A DNA stretch of 64,000 nt from Hydrogenophaga sp. BPS33 (GCF_009859475.1 NZ_CP044549.1:2852001-2916000), one strand, 5' to 3'. Counted from the stretch's first letter, positions 29,332 to 40,339 are shown. Notes: a model not told the origin generated them from the letters alone. Numbers and translations are program-made.

Positions 29332-29520
29332 ATGTCGCCCGAGCTGTTCTGGCTGGCGCTGGCCCTGGTGCTGATTTTCGAGGGCCTGCTGCCATTGCTC
29401 GCACCCCGGCTGTGGCGCCGGGTCTTCACCGATGTGATGCGCTTGCGTGACGGGCAACTGCGCTTTTTCGGCCTGCTCAGCGTGGGCTGTGGCGTGCTCT
29501 TCTGGTGGCTGCTCTCATGA
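29332..29520 (+). CDS. DUF2065 (YjeT-like) small membrane protein
   Basis: Predicted inner-membrane protein of 62 residues with two hydrophobic helices (PELFWLALALVLIFEGLLP and FFGLLSVGCGVLFWWLL) separated by a basic loop, the DUF2065 pattern. Its role is unknown. It follows hflC by 29 bases, as in many proteobacteria. In relatives it is often followed directly by hisZ-purA (from general knowledge); here a catabolic cassette intervenes. Confidence 0.85.
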   Translation: MSPELFWLALALVLIFEGLLPLLAPRLWRRVFTDVMRLRDGQLRFFGLLSVGCGVLFWWLLS

Positions 29521-29531
29521 GGGGCTGAATG

Positions 29532-29627
29532 AAACACCCCCCTGCGCCGCTGCGCGGCTTCCCCCCTCCGTAGCGCGCCTTCGGCGCTTCGAGGGGGACG
29601 GCGCCTCGGGCCGGCGCAGCCGGACCC
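29532..29627 (-). repeat. REP-like palindromic repeat, copy B
   Basis: Inverted second copy of the element at 8791-8887, about 96 bp with only a few substitutions and small gaps. The same nested stems are present (GCCGC/GCGGC, GCGCC/GGCGC, CCGGC/GCCGG). It lies immediately after the DUF2065 gene, at the left edge of the catabolic cassette. Two copies in 64 kb suggest a dispersed family in the genome. Confidence 0.75.
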
Positions 29628-29746
29628 TCGTCGCCCCTGGTTGGCGTTGTTTCATGCGTCGCGCTCGCGCTTCGGCGCGGTGAAAAACTGATTTTCAGTG
29701 CCTCTGGTGGGCCGCGCGCGGCGCCAGACGATGCCATCATCCCGCC

Positions 29747-30814
29747 ATGGAATCCTTTGTCTACCAGAACCTGCCGGCACGCGTGGTCTTTGGCACCGGC
29801 GCGCTCGCCCAGCTCCCGCCCGAGATGGATGCGCTGGACGCCCGGCGCGCGCTGGTGCTCTGCACACCGGGTCAGCGCGCGCTGGCCGAGCGCGTGGCCG
29901 ATCTCCTGGGCGCACGCGCTGCCGGCATCTTCGATCGGGCTGTGATGCATGTGCCGATCGAGACCGCTCGGGAAGCGCGAGAAGCGGCACGCCGCCTGGG
30001 CGCAGACTGCGCCGTGGCCATCGGAGGTGGCTCCACCACGGGCCTGGGCAAGGCCATTGCGCTCGACTCGGGTCTGCCCATCGTGGCCATTCCCACCACC
30101 TACGCCGGCTCCGAGATGACGCCCATTTACGGCCTGACCGAGGCCGGCCTGAAGAAAACCGGCAAGGACCCTCGCGTGCTGCCGCGCACGGTGATCTACG
30201 ACCCCGAGCTGTCGTGGCGTCTGCCGGTGGCGCTGAGCGTGACCAGCGGCATCAACGCCATCGCGCACGCCGCCGAAGGGCTGTACGCGCCGGACCGCAA
30301 CCCCATCACCGACCTGATGGCCGAGGAGGGCATTGCCGCCCTGGCCCGCGCGTTGCCACGCATCCGTGCACAGGCGCAGGACGCCCAGGCCCGCTCGGAC
30401 GCGCTCTACGGTGCCTGGCTGTGCGGCACGGTGCTGGGCGCGGTGGGCATGGGTTTGCACCACAAGCTGTGCCACACCTTGGGCGGCAGCTTCAATCTGC
30501 CGCACGCCGAGACGCACACCACCGTGCTGCCGCATGCCCTGGCGTACAACGCGGCGGCAGCACCGCAGGCCATGGCCCGCATCGCACGCGCGCTCGGCGG
30601 GACGCATGCGGCCCAAGCGGTCTACGACCTGGCGAAGGAGCAGGGCGCGCCTGTGGCGCTCAAGGACATTGGCATGCGGGCGCAAGACCTGGACAAGGCC
30701 TGCGAGATCGCGATGGGCAACCAGTACCCCAATCCACGGCCGCTGGAGCGATCGGCGATACGCAGCCTGCTGCAGGATGCGTTCGAGGGCATCAGACCGA
30801 TCAGACCTGCCTGA
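29747..30814 (+). CDS. Maleylacetate reductase (iron-containing alcohol dehydrogenase family)
   Basis: NAD(P)H-dependent reduction of maleylacetate to 3-oxoadipate, the last step of hydroxyquinol (resorcinol) degradation, 355 residues. The family stretches GGGSTTGLGKAIAL, IPTTYAGSEMTPIYG and the metal-site-like HHKLCHTLGGSFNLPHAETH are intact and match maleylacetate reductases more than butanol dehydrogenases. It lies near the hydroxyquinol-type dioxygenase at 32331, whose product becomes maleylacetate. It runs convergent with the GNAT gene, overlapping it by 14 bases. Confidence 0.88.
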   Translation: MESFVYQNLPARVVFGTGALAQLPPEMDALDARRALVLCTPGQRALAERVADLLGARAAGIFDRAVMHVPIETAREAREAARRLGADCAVAIGGGSTTGLGKAIALDSGLPIVAIPTTYAGSEMTPIYGLTEAGLKKTGKDPRVLPRTVIYDPELSWRLPVALSVTSGINAIAHAAEGLYAPDRNPITDLMAEEGIAALARALPRIRAQAQDAQARSDALYGAWLCGTVLGAVGMGLHHKLCHTLGGSFNLPHAETHTTVLPHALAYNAAAAPQAMARIARALGGTHAAQAVYDLAKEQGAPVALKDIGMRAQDLDKACEIAMGNQYPNPRPLERSAIRSLLQDAFEGIRPIRPA

Positions 30815-31298
30815 CGCCGCACGCGAGATCCTTGCGCATCAAGGCGTTGGGGATGGTGACGCCCGCGCGCACCGGAAAGCGCTGTTCCACGGTCTCGAAG
30901 CCGAAGCGGGCGAAGAAGGGCTGCGCGGTCTTGCTCACGTCGGCCGTGAGTTCGGCCAGGCCCCGGTGCGCCGCTTCTTCGTGGATGCGCTCCATCAGCA
31001 GGCGGCCCACGCCACGGCGGGGAAAATCCGCCGACACGAAGAAGTGGTCGATATAGCCATGGGCCTGCACGTCGGCATAGCCCGCGATCACACCATCGAT
31101 CTCGAGCACGAAGGGCCGCAGGTGGCGCATCTTGATGGCCCATGCCCCAGGGTCCTGGCGGGCCGGTGCCCACGCGAGGATCTGTTCGGGCGTGTAGTCG
31201 CGCGCGGCCACGCGGTGGATCGAGTCGTGGTGCAGGCGGTAGAGGGTGGCCTCGTCACCGATGCGAAACGGACGGATGTGCATGCGGGCGGTGCTCAT
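30801..31298 (-). CDS. GNAT-family N-acetyltransferase
   Basis: Predicted acetyl-CoA-dependent acyltransferase of 165 residues; the substrate is unknown. The GNAT fold is recognisable from VIAGYADVQAHGYIDHFFVSAD through the acetyl-CoA loop FPRRGVGRLLMERI (RRGVGR as the Q/RxxGxG/A motif) to ADVSKTAQPFFARFGFE. It starts 4 bases inside the end of the LysR gene and so is probably cotranscribed with it. A direct role in hydroxyquinol breakdown is not obvious. Confidence 0.82.
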   Translation of the reverse strand: MSTARMHIRPFRIGDEATLYRLHHDSIHRVAARDYTPEQILAWAPARQDPGAWAIKMRHLRPFVLEIDGVIAGYADVQAHGYIDHFFVSADFPRRGVGRLLMERIHEEAAHRGLAELTADVSKTAQPFFARFGFETVEQRFPVRAGVTIPNALMRKDLACGVRQV

Positions 31299-32224
31299 TC
31301 AAGACGGAAGCGCCCGGTCCACTTGCGCTCGTAGTCCATCTTCTCGAAGTGCGCGGCCATGAAGTCGATGAAGGTGCGCACCTTGGCGCTGAGGTGTTTG
31401 CGGCTGGGGTAGGCGAGGTTGACGGTGAGTCGGGGCAGGTCCCAGTCGTCGAGCATGGGCACGAGGCGGCCGGCCACGATGTCGTCGTAGACGATGTAGC
31501 TGGGCTGGATCAGGATGCCCATGCCATCGAGCGCGGCCGCGCGCAGGATCTGGCCATCGTTGCTCTCCAGCAGGCCTTTGATGTGCACGGTCTGCTGCCC
31601 GTCGCCGCGCGTGAAGCGCAGTTCGTTGGGGTTGTTGGCGTGGGTGTAGATCAGCAGCTTGTGCCGGTGCAGGTCGTTCACGTCACGCGGCACGCCGTGT
31701 CGCGAGAGGTAGGCCGGCGACGCCACCAGGATGCGCCGCGTGCCAGCCAGTCGGCGGATGGTGATGTTGGAGTCGGGCTCGACTTCGCGGTTGCGGATCG
31801 CCACGTCGATGTTGTTGTCGATGATGTCCAGGTAGCGGTTGGCCGCCTCGACGTGCACCGACACGTTGGGGTAGCGATCGGTGTACCCGCGCAGCAGCGG
31901 CGCGATGTGGTGCATGGAGAACGACAGCGAGGCCGTGATGCGCAGCACGCCACTGGGGTTGAGCGCCGCGGCGTTCACGGTGGACTCGGCGTCGCGCAGG
32001 TCGCTCAGGATCGTGCGCGAGCGCTGGAAGAATTCCTGGCCGGTTTCGGTGAGGTACAGGCGGCGCGTGTTGCGCTCCACCAGGCGCACGCCCAGGCGCG
32101 CCTCCAGCGCGGCGAGGTGGCGGCTCGCGCTCGCGTTGGACAGGTTGAGCAATTCGGCCGCGCGGCTCAGGCTACCGGTCTCGGCCACTTGCACGAACAG
32201 TTCGATCTCGGTCCAGCGGTCCAT
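31295..32224 (-). CDS. LysR-family regulator of the dioxygenase cassette
   Basis: LysR-type transcriptional regulator of 309 residues. The N-terminal winged helix-turn-helix (residues 1-60: ELFVQVAETGSLSRAAELLN to RHLAALEARLGVRLVERNTR) is followed by a periplasmic-binding-like effector domain. It is transcribed divergently from the dioxygenase gene at 32331 across a 106-base gap, the usual arrangement for a pathway activator. Sequence features such as SLSFSMHHIAPLL place it in the common CrgA/DmlR-like group. The inducer is unknown, perhaps hydroxyquinol or a ring-cleavage product. Confidence 0.88.
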   Translation of the reverse strand: MDRWTEIELFVQVAETGSLSRAAELLNLSNASASRHLAALEARLGVRLVERNTRRLYLTETGQEFFQRSRTILSDLRDAESTVNAAALNPSGVLRITASLSFSMHHIAPLLRGYTDRYPNVSVHVEAANRYLDIIDNNIDVAIRNREVEPDSNITIRRLAGTRRILVASPAYLSRHGVPRDVNDLHRHKLLIYTHANNPNELRFTRGDGQQTVHIKGLLESNDGQILRAAALDGMGILIQPSYIVYDDIVAGRLVPMLDDWDLPRLTVNLAYPSRKHLSAKVRTFIDFMAAHFEKMDYERKWTGRFRLE

Positions 32225-32330
32225 TGGTCCCAGGCCTTAGTTGCGTCTGATGGAAAAGTCATTTTTGCCTCAGGTCTTTTTCAAGTACCCGCAGCGCCGT
32301 ACATTGTGACGGCACTGATGGAGACAACGC
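32225..32330. promoter_or_regulatory. Divergent promoter region, LysR gene and dioxygenase operon
   Basis: The 106-base gap is locally AT-rich (GGAAAAGTCATTTTTGCC). TACATT at 32300-32305 could be a -10 for the rightward operon; no good -35 stands out, as expected for an activator-dependent promoter. A single clear T-N11-A LysR box could not be chosen by eye. A GGAG site precedes the TTG start at 32331. Confidence 0.4.
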
Positions 32331-33182
32331 TTGAGAAACCTCGACCAATACAACATCACCCAGGCGGTGCTCGCGCGCATGGCGAACACGCCTGACCCGC
32401 GCCTGAAGCAGATCATGACCAGCCTGGTGCAGCACCTGCACGCGTTTGCGCGCGAGGTGAAGCTGACCGAGGCGGAGTGGAAGGCGGGCATCGACTTCCT
32501 CACCGCCACCGGCCACATGTGCAGCGATCAACGCCAGGAATTCATCCTGCTGTCGGACACGCTGGGTCTGTCCATGCTCACCGTGGCGATGAACAACGAC
32601 AAGCCCGCGGGCTGCACCGAGGCCACGGTGTTCGGCCCCTTCCATGTGGCGGGGGCGCCGCATGTCGAGCACGGTGCGGACGTGGCCAACGGCGCAGCCG
32701 GTACACCCTGTGTGGTGCGCGGCAGCGTGCGCGGGCTCGATGGCGAACCGGTGGCGGGCGCCGTCATCGACGTGTGGCAGGCCGATGCCGACGGCCTGTA
32801 CGACGTGCAGCGCCAGGACCTGCCCGAGGCCCAGGGCCGCGGCGTGCTGCACAGCGGCGCCGATGGGCGTTTCCACTTCCGCAGCGTGGTGGCCGAGCCG
32901 TATCCGATTCCCGAGGACGGCCCCGTGGGCGACATGCTGCGCGCCACCGGCCGCCACCCATGGCGTCCCGCGCACCTGCACTTCATGATCCAGGCGCCGG
33001 GCTTCGAGACGCTGGTGACGCACGTCTTCCGCGAAGGCGGCGAGTACCTCGATTCGGACGCCGTGTTCGGCGTGCGCCAGTCGCTGGTGGCCGATTGGGT
33101 GCAACAGCCCGATGGCACCTGCACGCTGGACTTCGACTTCGTGCTCAACCGGGTCCAGCCCGCTGCCACGCGCGCCGCATGA
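32331..33182 (+). CDS. Intradiol ring-cleavage dioxygenase, hydroxyquinol 1,2-dioxygenase type
   Basis: Non-haem Fe(III) enzyme that opens hydroxyquinol (1,2,4-trihydroxybenzene) between its hydroxyls to give maleylacetate, 283 residues. The N-terminal helical dimerisation domain (1-100) precedes the catalytic beta domain. The four iron ligands are visible as Y157 (DGLYDVQ), Y191 (EPYPIP), H215 and H217 (RPAHLHF). The hydroxyquinol preference over catechol is inferred from the neighbouring maleylacetate reductase. TTG start with a GGAG site upstream. The next gene overlaps by ATGA, so this starts an operon. Confidence 0.88.
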   Translation: MRNLDQYNITQAVLARMANTPDPRLKQIMTSLVQHLHAFAREVKLTEAEWKAGIDFLTATGHMCSDQRQEFILLSDTLGLSMLTVAMNNDKPAGCTEATVFGPFHVAGAPHVEHGADVANGAAGTPCVVRGSVRGLDGEPVAGAVIDVWQADADGLYDVQRQDLPEAQGRGVLHSGADGRFHFRSVVAEPYPIPEDGPVGDMLRATGRHPWRPAHLHFMIQAPGFETLVTHVFREGGEYLDSDAVFGVRQSLVADWVQQPDGTCTLDFDFVLNRVQPAATRAA

Positions 33183-33487
33183 TCAAGCACATCGTGATGT
33201 GGGACGTGCAGGGCGCGACCGCCGAGGACCGTGCGCGCAACGGGCAACGGGTGAAACAGGCGTTTGAAGGCTTGCGCCGCCAGATCCCCGGGCTGCTGAG
33301 GCTGGAGATCGGGCTGGACGTGAGCGGTGCCGAGTACGCCTGCGATGCCGTGCTGTACAGCGAGTTCGAGTCGCGCGAAGCGCTCGACGCCTACGCACAC
33401 CACCCGGCGCACACGCAGGTGCGCCACGAACTGGAAGGCTTGCGCACCGCGCGGCACCAGGTCGATTTCGAATCCCATTCAACTTGA
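33179..33487 (+). CDS. Dabb-domain (stress-responsive alpha/beta barrel) protein
   Basis: Small ferredoxin-like-fold protein of 102 residues with the Dabb pattern: N-terminal IKHIVMWDVQG, IPGLLRLEIGLDV, ALDAYAHHPAHTQVRHEL. Such proteins are dimers and may be enzymes, binding proteins or of unknown role. Its ATG overlaps the dioxygenase stop codon, so the two are translationally coupled and the protein probably acts in the same pathway, perhaps on an unstable intermediate. That role is inference. Confidence 0.8.
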   Translation: MIKHIVMWDVQGATAEDRARNGQRVKQAFEGLRRQIPGLLRLEIGLDVSGAEYACDAVLYSEFESREALDAYAHHPAHTQVRHELEGLRTARHQVDFESHST

Positions 33488-33513
33488 TCACAACGACCCG
33501 AGGACACCAAGAA

Positions 33514-34134
33514 ATGATCGAACAACAACTGAAAGACGAGCTGCTGATCCGCCAGATGGTGGAGCGCTGGGCCGTGTGGCGCGATGCGGGCGACTGGGAA
33601 CGCTTTGCCACCGTGTGGCATCCGCAGGGCGTGATGATGGCCACCTGGTTCCAGGGCCCGTTCGCCGAGTTCATCCGCGTGACCCAAGAAGGTTGGGCCA
33701 AGGGCGTGAGCATCCTGCACTTTCTGGGTGGCACCGCCGTGGAGGTCGCGGGCGACCGTGCCATCGCGCAGACCAAGATGACCATCTCGCAGCGCGGCAT
33801 GGTCGAGGGCGAGAACGGCCCGGTGCTGTGCGACGTGGTCTGCACCGGCCGCTTCTACGACTTCGTGGTGCGCGAAGCCGGTGAATGGAAACTGCTGCAC
33901 CGCCAGCCCATCTACGAGAAGGACCGCATCGACCCGGTCGACTCCACCGCCGTGCTCGCGCTGGACCAGCAGGCCCTGGCGAAGATGCCCGAGGGTTACC
34001 GCCATCTGGCCTACATCCAGACCCGCATCGGCTACACGGTGAAGATGGACATGCCCATGCTCAAGGGGCCAGAGGTGGACGCGCTGTACCGCCGAGGCGC
34101 CCGCTGGCTGGCCGGCGGCGCGCTGGAGCGCTGA
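33514..34134 (+). CDS. SnoaL/NTF2-like protein of the dioxygenase operon
   Basis: 206-residue protein with a SnoaL-like NTF2 fold: MVERWAVWRDAGDWERFATV (helix and strand start), WHPQGVMMATWFQGP, HFLGGTAVEVAGDRAIAQTK, then CTGRFYDFVVREAGEWKLLHR. The fold serves as isomerase, hydrolase, dehalogenase or ring-hydroxylase small subunit. Here it lies 26 bases after the Dabb gene in an operon without a hydroxylase large subunit. It could be an accessory isomerase or hydrolase; the function is unassigned. ATG 33514 is chosen for its upstream AGGA. Confidence 0.75.
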   Translation: MIEQQLKDELLIRQMVERWAVWRDAGDWERFATVWHPQGVMMATWFQGPFAEFIRVTQEGWAKGVSILHFLGGTAVEVAGDRAIAQTKMTISQRGMVEGENGPVLCDVVCTGRFYDFVVREAGEWKLLHRQPIYEKDRIDPVDSTAVLALDQQALAKMPEGYRHLAYIQTRIGYTVKMDMPMLKGPEVDALYRRGARWLAGGALER

Positions 34135-34194
34135 GTTTCGGCGGCGGGCGCGGGCCGCTGTTCCTCCGCGCCATACAACCACTGGAGACAAGAC

Positions 34195-35211
34195 ATGAAC
34201 GCATTCGATCCGACATGCGAAGGCCCCGCTTCGCCCGTTCGCCGCCAACTGCTGGGTGCCGTGCCGGCCGCCGCGCTGGCCGCGTTGGCCACGTCTGCCT
34301 GGGCGCAGGCGGATTTCCCCAACAGACCCATCCGCGTGATCGTGCCGCAGCCGCCCGGTGGCGGTTTCGACTTCGTGGGCCGCGCGCTCGCCGACCGCCT
34401 GGCCCAGCCCCTGGGCCAGGCCGTGGTGGTGGAGAACCGCACCGGCTCGGGCACCGTGGTCGGCACCGACGCCGCGGCCAAGGCTGCGCCCGACGGCTAC
34501 ACGCTGCTCACCGGCTCGGTGTCGAACATGGTCCTGAACATGGGGCTGTACAAGAACCTCTCGTACGACAGCCTCAAGGACTTCGAGCCCGTCGGCCTGG
34601 CGGTGAGCTACAGCTACACGCTGCTGGGGCGCAACGGCCTGCCGTTCAACAACCTGGCCGAGCTGGTGGCCCATGCCAAGGCCCACCCGGGCAAGCTCAC
34701 CTACGCCTCGGCCGGCAATGGCTCGGGACAGCACGTGCTGGCCGCCGCGCTGTGGAGCCTGGCGGGCGTGGACATCGTGCACGTGCCCTACCGCGGCGCG
34801 CAGCCGGCCTATGCCGATCTGCTGGGCGAGCGGGTGGATCTGTTCTTCGACCTCACGCCCACCACGCGGGCCCACGTCGATACCGGCAAGCTCAAGGCCA
34901 TCGCGGTCTCCAGCGCCGCGCGCAACCCCATGCAGCCCAACGTGCAGACCATCAACGAGTCGGGCACGGTCAAGCTGGAGCTGGAATCGTGGTTCGGTTA
35001 TTTCGCGCCCAGCAAGACGCCGCCCGAGGCGCTGCGGCGCCTGCGCGCCGAATTGGCGAAAATCATCGCCACACCCGAACTCCAGGAGACCTTCCGCAAG
35101 GCCGGTGGGTCGCCGATGAACATCAGCGTGGCCGATACCAAGACCATGCTGGCGCGCGATGTGCAACGTTGGACCGGCCTCATCCGAGCGGCCAACATCA
35201 GCCTGGATTGA
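34195..35211 (+). CDS. Bug-family tripartite tricarboxylate transporter binding protein
   Basis: Periplasmic solute-binding protein of the TTT/Bug family, 338 residues. The N-terminus carries a twin-arginine-like signal (VRRQLLGAVPAAAL, cleavage after AWA near residue 37). The mature protein begins with the family hallmark FPNRPIRVIVPQPPGGGFD. It also shows ENRTGSGTVVGTDAAAKAAPDGYTLL (an overlapping family stretch, here in part) and HVPYRGAQPAYADLLG. No membrane components (TctA/TctB) lie nearby, which is usual for orphan Bug proteins. It probably binds an aromatic or dicarboxylic acid relevant to the cassette. Confidence 0.88.
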   Translation: MNAFDPTCEGPASPVRRQLLGAVPAAALAALATSAWAQADFPNRPIRVIVPQPPGGGFDFVGRALADRLAQPLGQAVVVENRTGSGTVVGTDAAAKAAPDGYTLLTGSVSNMVLNMGLYKNLSYDSLKDFEPVGLAVSYSYTLLGRNGLPFNNLAELVAHAKAHPGKLTYASAGNGSGQHVLAAALWSLAGVDIVHVPYRGAQPAYADLLGERVDLFFDLTPTTRAHVDTGKLKAIAVSSAARNPMQPNVQTINESGTVKLELESWFGYFAPSKTPPEALRRLRAELAKIIATPELQETFRKAGGSPMNISVADTKTMLARDVQRWTGLIRAANISLD

Positions 35212-35236
35212 TTTTTCCCTTCACTTGTTTGCCCAC

Positions 35237-35818
35237 ATGACCATCGATTCGCAAGCCCTCGACCAGATCTTCCTCACGGCGCGTACCGCCAACACCTTCC
35301 TCGATAAACCCGTTTCGGACGCGTTGTTGCGGCAGGTGTACGACGTGGCCCGCATGGGCCCGACATCGATGAACACCCAGCCCGCGCGCTACGTGTTCCT
35401 GAAAACGCCCGAGGCCAGGGCGCGGCTGCTGCCCGCGCTCTCGCCGGGCAACCTGGACAAGACGCGCGCGGCACCGGTGACGGTGATCGTGTGCGCCGAC
35501 AACCGCTTCTACGACTTCATGCCGCAGGTGTGGCACCGCGAAGGCGCCAAGGAAAACTTCGAGAGCAACCCGGCGATGTCCGAAGCCACGGCCACGCGCA
35601 ACAGCACGCTGGGCGGCGCCTACTTCATCATCGCGGCGCGCGCCCTGGGACTGGATTGCGGCCCCATGAGCGGCGTGGACCTGGCCAAGGTCAATGCCGA
35701 GTTCTTCCCCGACGGGCGCTGGCGCGCGAACTTCCTCATCAACCTGGGCTACGGCGACAACAAGGTGTTCGAGCGCAACCGCCGCCTGGAATTCGAACAG
35801 GCCTGCCAGATCCTTTAA
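35237..35818 (+). CDS. RutE-like FMN-dependent nitroreductase-family reductase
   Basis: Nitroreductase-fold flavoprotein of 193 residues resembling RutE, which reduces malonic semialdehyde to 3-hydroxypropionate in pyrimidine breakdown. Family marks are RTANTFLDKPVSDALLR, YDVARMGPTSMNTQPARYVF (FMN contacts), GAYFIIAARALGLDCGPMSG and INLGYGD. No other rut genes are present, so here it may reduce another carbonyl or quinone. It is last in the catabolic cassette; ATG 35237 gives MTIDSQALDQIF, the family start. Confidence 0.82.
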   Translation: MTIDSQALDQIFLTARTANTFLDKPVSDALLRQVYDVARMGPTSMNTQPARYVFLKTPEARARLLPALSPGNLDKTRAAPVTVIVCADNRFYDFMPQVWHREGAKENFESNPAMSEATATRNSTLGGAYFIIAARALGLDCGPMSGVDLAKVNAEFFPDGRWRANFLINLGYGDNKVFERNRRLEFEQACQIL

Positions 35819-35876
35819 GCCAGGCCCCCGAGAGCAGCGGCGTTTCTCGGGCCGAGGGGCCCTTTGCGCAGGCCGG

Positions 35877-35882
35877 TAGAAT
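35877..35882 (+). promoter_or_regulatory. Possible -10 element upstream of hisZ-purA
   Basis: TAGAAT, five of six consensus bases, 29 bases before the hisZ ATG. No -35 hexamer at 16-18 bases is convincing. Confidence 0.3.
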
Positions 35883-35911
35883 CGCGTTTTTAACAGCGCT
35901 TGAAAATAGCC

Positions 35912-38490
<2,579 letters not shown>

Positions 38491-38563
38491 AACCCCCCAG
38501 ACCGGCGCGCAGCCGTTTGTGCAGAATCCCCACCGATAGATCGATCCCTCCCCCGGAGTCCGC

Positions 38564-39088
38564 ATGCTGACCGAAGACGGCAAACACCTCTACGTCTCCT
38601 ACGACGAATACCACAACCTGATCGAGAAGCTCGCGCTCAAGGTCTACCAGTCGGGCTGGGAGTTCGACACCATCCTGTGCCTGGCGCGCGGCGGCATGCG
38701 CCCCGGCGACATTCTTTCGCGCATCTTCGACAAGCCGCTGGCCATCATGTCCACCAGTTCCTACCGCGCCGCCGCCGGCACGCAGCAGGGCAACCTGGAC
38801 ATCGCGCGCTACATCACCACGCCCAAGGGCGAGATCGCGGGCAAGGTGTTGCTGGTCGACGATCTGGCCGACTCCGGCCACACGCTCAGGGCCGTGATCG
38901 AGATGCTCAAGAACAACTACAAGCCCATCACGGAGATGCGCAGCGCGGTCATCTGGACCAAGCAGTTGTCGACTTTCACCGCAGACTATTCGGTGGAATT
39001 CCTGCCCACCAATCCGTGGATCCACCAGCCTTTCGAGGGCTACGACAGCATGCGCCCCGCACAATTGCTGGAAAAGTGGAAACTTTAG
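38564..39088 (+). CDS. Purine-type phosphoribosyltransferase
   Basis: PRTase-fold enzyme of 174 residues. The PRPP-binding loop is VLLVDDLADSGHTL, with the paired acidic residues and following small residues, and the N-terminal LARGGMRPGDILSR provides the hood and pyrophosphate site. Similar proteins near purA are annotated as hypoxanthine or xanthine phosphoribosyltransferases. The base specificity cannot be read from the sequence. It lies downstream of purA, consistent with purine salvage, and 14 bases before metC. Confidence 0.85.
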   Translation: MLTEDGKHLYVSYDEYHNLIEKLALKVYQSGWEFDTILCLARGGMRPGDILSRIFDKPLAIMSTSSYRAAAGTQQGNLDIARYITTPKGEIAGKVLLVDDLADSGHTLRAVIEMLKNNYKPITEMRSAVIWTKQLSTFTADYSVEFLPTNPWIHQPFEGYDSMRPAQLLEKWKL

Positions 39089-39102
39089 AACCGACTGGCT
39101 GA

Positions 39103-40305
39103 ATGAACCAAGACGACGACCTGAGCACCCGACTGATCCACCACCCCTACAAGCCCCCGCAGGGCTTCGAGGCGGTTGCTCCGGGTGTGCACAAGGCGTC
39201 CACGGTGCTGTTCCCCAACGTCGAGGCGCTGCGCACCTACGACTGGAAGAACAAGAGCGGCTACACCTACGGCCTGCACGGCACACCCACCACCTTCACG
39301 CTCGAGGAGCGCATCGCCACCCTCGAAGGTGGCGAGCATTGCATGCTCGCGCCCAGCGGCCTGGCGGTGATCACGTTGGTGGACATGGCCTTGCTGCGCC
39401 AGGGCGACGAAGTGCTGCTGCCCAACAACGCCTATGGCCCGGGCACGGTGTTCGCGCAGGTCGAGCTGGCCGCCTGGGGCATCACGCACCGCTTCTACGA
39501 CGCCCAGGACCCGGCCGACCTGGCGCGCCAGATCGGCCCCGCCACCCGCCTGGTGTGGCTGGAGGCCGCGGGCTCGATCACGCTCGAATACCCCGACATC
39601 CCGGCTCTGGTGGCTTGCGTGCGCGAGGCCAATGCCCAGCGCAGCGGCGAGCGCACCATCGTCACCGCGCTGGACAACACCTGGGGCGCGGGCATCGCCT
39701 TCAATGCCTTCGAGCTGGGGGTGGACGTGTCGGTGCAGGCGCTCACCAAGTACCCCAGTGGCGGCGCCGACGTGCTCATGGGCTCGGTCGTCACGCGCGA
39801 TCTCGCCTTGCACCGCAAGATCCTGCTCACCCGCATGCGCCTGGGTACGGGTGTGGGCGCGAACGACGCCGAACTGGTGTTGCGCGGCCTGCCCAGCATG
39901 GCGCTGCGCTACCACGCGCAAGACGCCGCCACCCGCGAACTCGCCACCTGGATGCAATCGCAACCCGGCGTGCTGCAGGTGCTGCACCCGGCCTTGCCCG
40001 GCTCGCCGGGGCACGAGGCCTGGAAGCGCGATGCCAGCGCCGCCGCCTGCCTGTTCAGTGTGGTGTTCGATGCGTCCGTGACACAGGCGCGCATCGATGC
40101 CTTCTGCAACCGCCTGCGCCTGTTCCGGCTGGGCTGGAGCTGGGCCGGCCCGATCAGCCTGTGCGCCACGTACGACCTGGCTTCGCTGCGTACCAGCGGT
40201 GGCTGGCAAAACGCCGGGGGTCTGGTACGCTTTGCCGTGGGTCTGGAGTCGGTGGACGGCTTGCGCGCCGACCTGGCGCAGGCTTTGGCCGCGCTGCACG
40301 ACTGA
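39103..40305 (+). CDS. metC: Cystathionine beta-lyase (PLP enzyme)
   Basis: Cys/Met-metabolism PLP-dependent lyase of 400 residues that cleaves cystathionine to homocysteine, pyruvate and ammonia. The PLP lysine is K216 in ALTKYPSGGADVLMG. YGLHGTPTTFTLEERIATLEGG is the substrate/PLP region, and DNTWGAGIAF carries the aspartate contact. The KYPSGGADV form is typical of beta-lyases of the MetC branch. It starts 14 bases after the phosphoribosyltransferase gene. Confidence 0.92.
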   Translation: MNQDDDLSTRLIHHPYKPPQGFEAVAPGVHKASTVLFPNVEALRTYDWKNKSGYTYGLHGTPTTFTLEERIATLEGGEHCMLAPSGLAVITLVDMALLRQGDEVLLPNNAYGPGTVFAQVELAAWGITHRFYDAQDPADLARQIGPATRLVWLEAAGSITLEYPDIPALVACVREANAQRSGERTIVTALDNTWGAGIAFNAFELGVDVSVQALTKYPSGGADVLMGSVVTRDLALHRKILLTRMRLGTGVGANDAELVLRGLPSMALRYHAQDAATRELATWMQSQPGVLQVLHPALPGSPGHEAWKRDASAAACLFSVVFDASVTQARIDAFCNRLRLFRLGWSWAGPISLCATYDLASLRTSGGWQNAGGLVRFAVGLESVDGLRADLAQALAALHD

Positions 40306-40339
40306 CCCGATTTCTTCACCTCCTGTTTGAAAGACTGAT

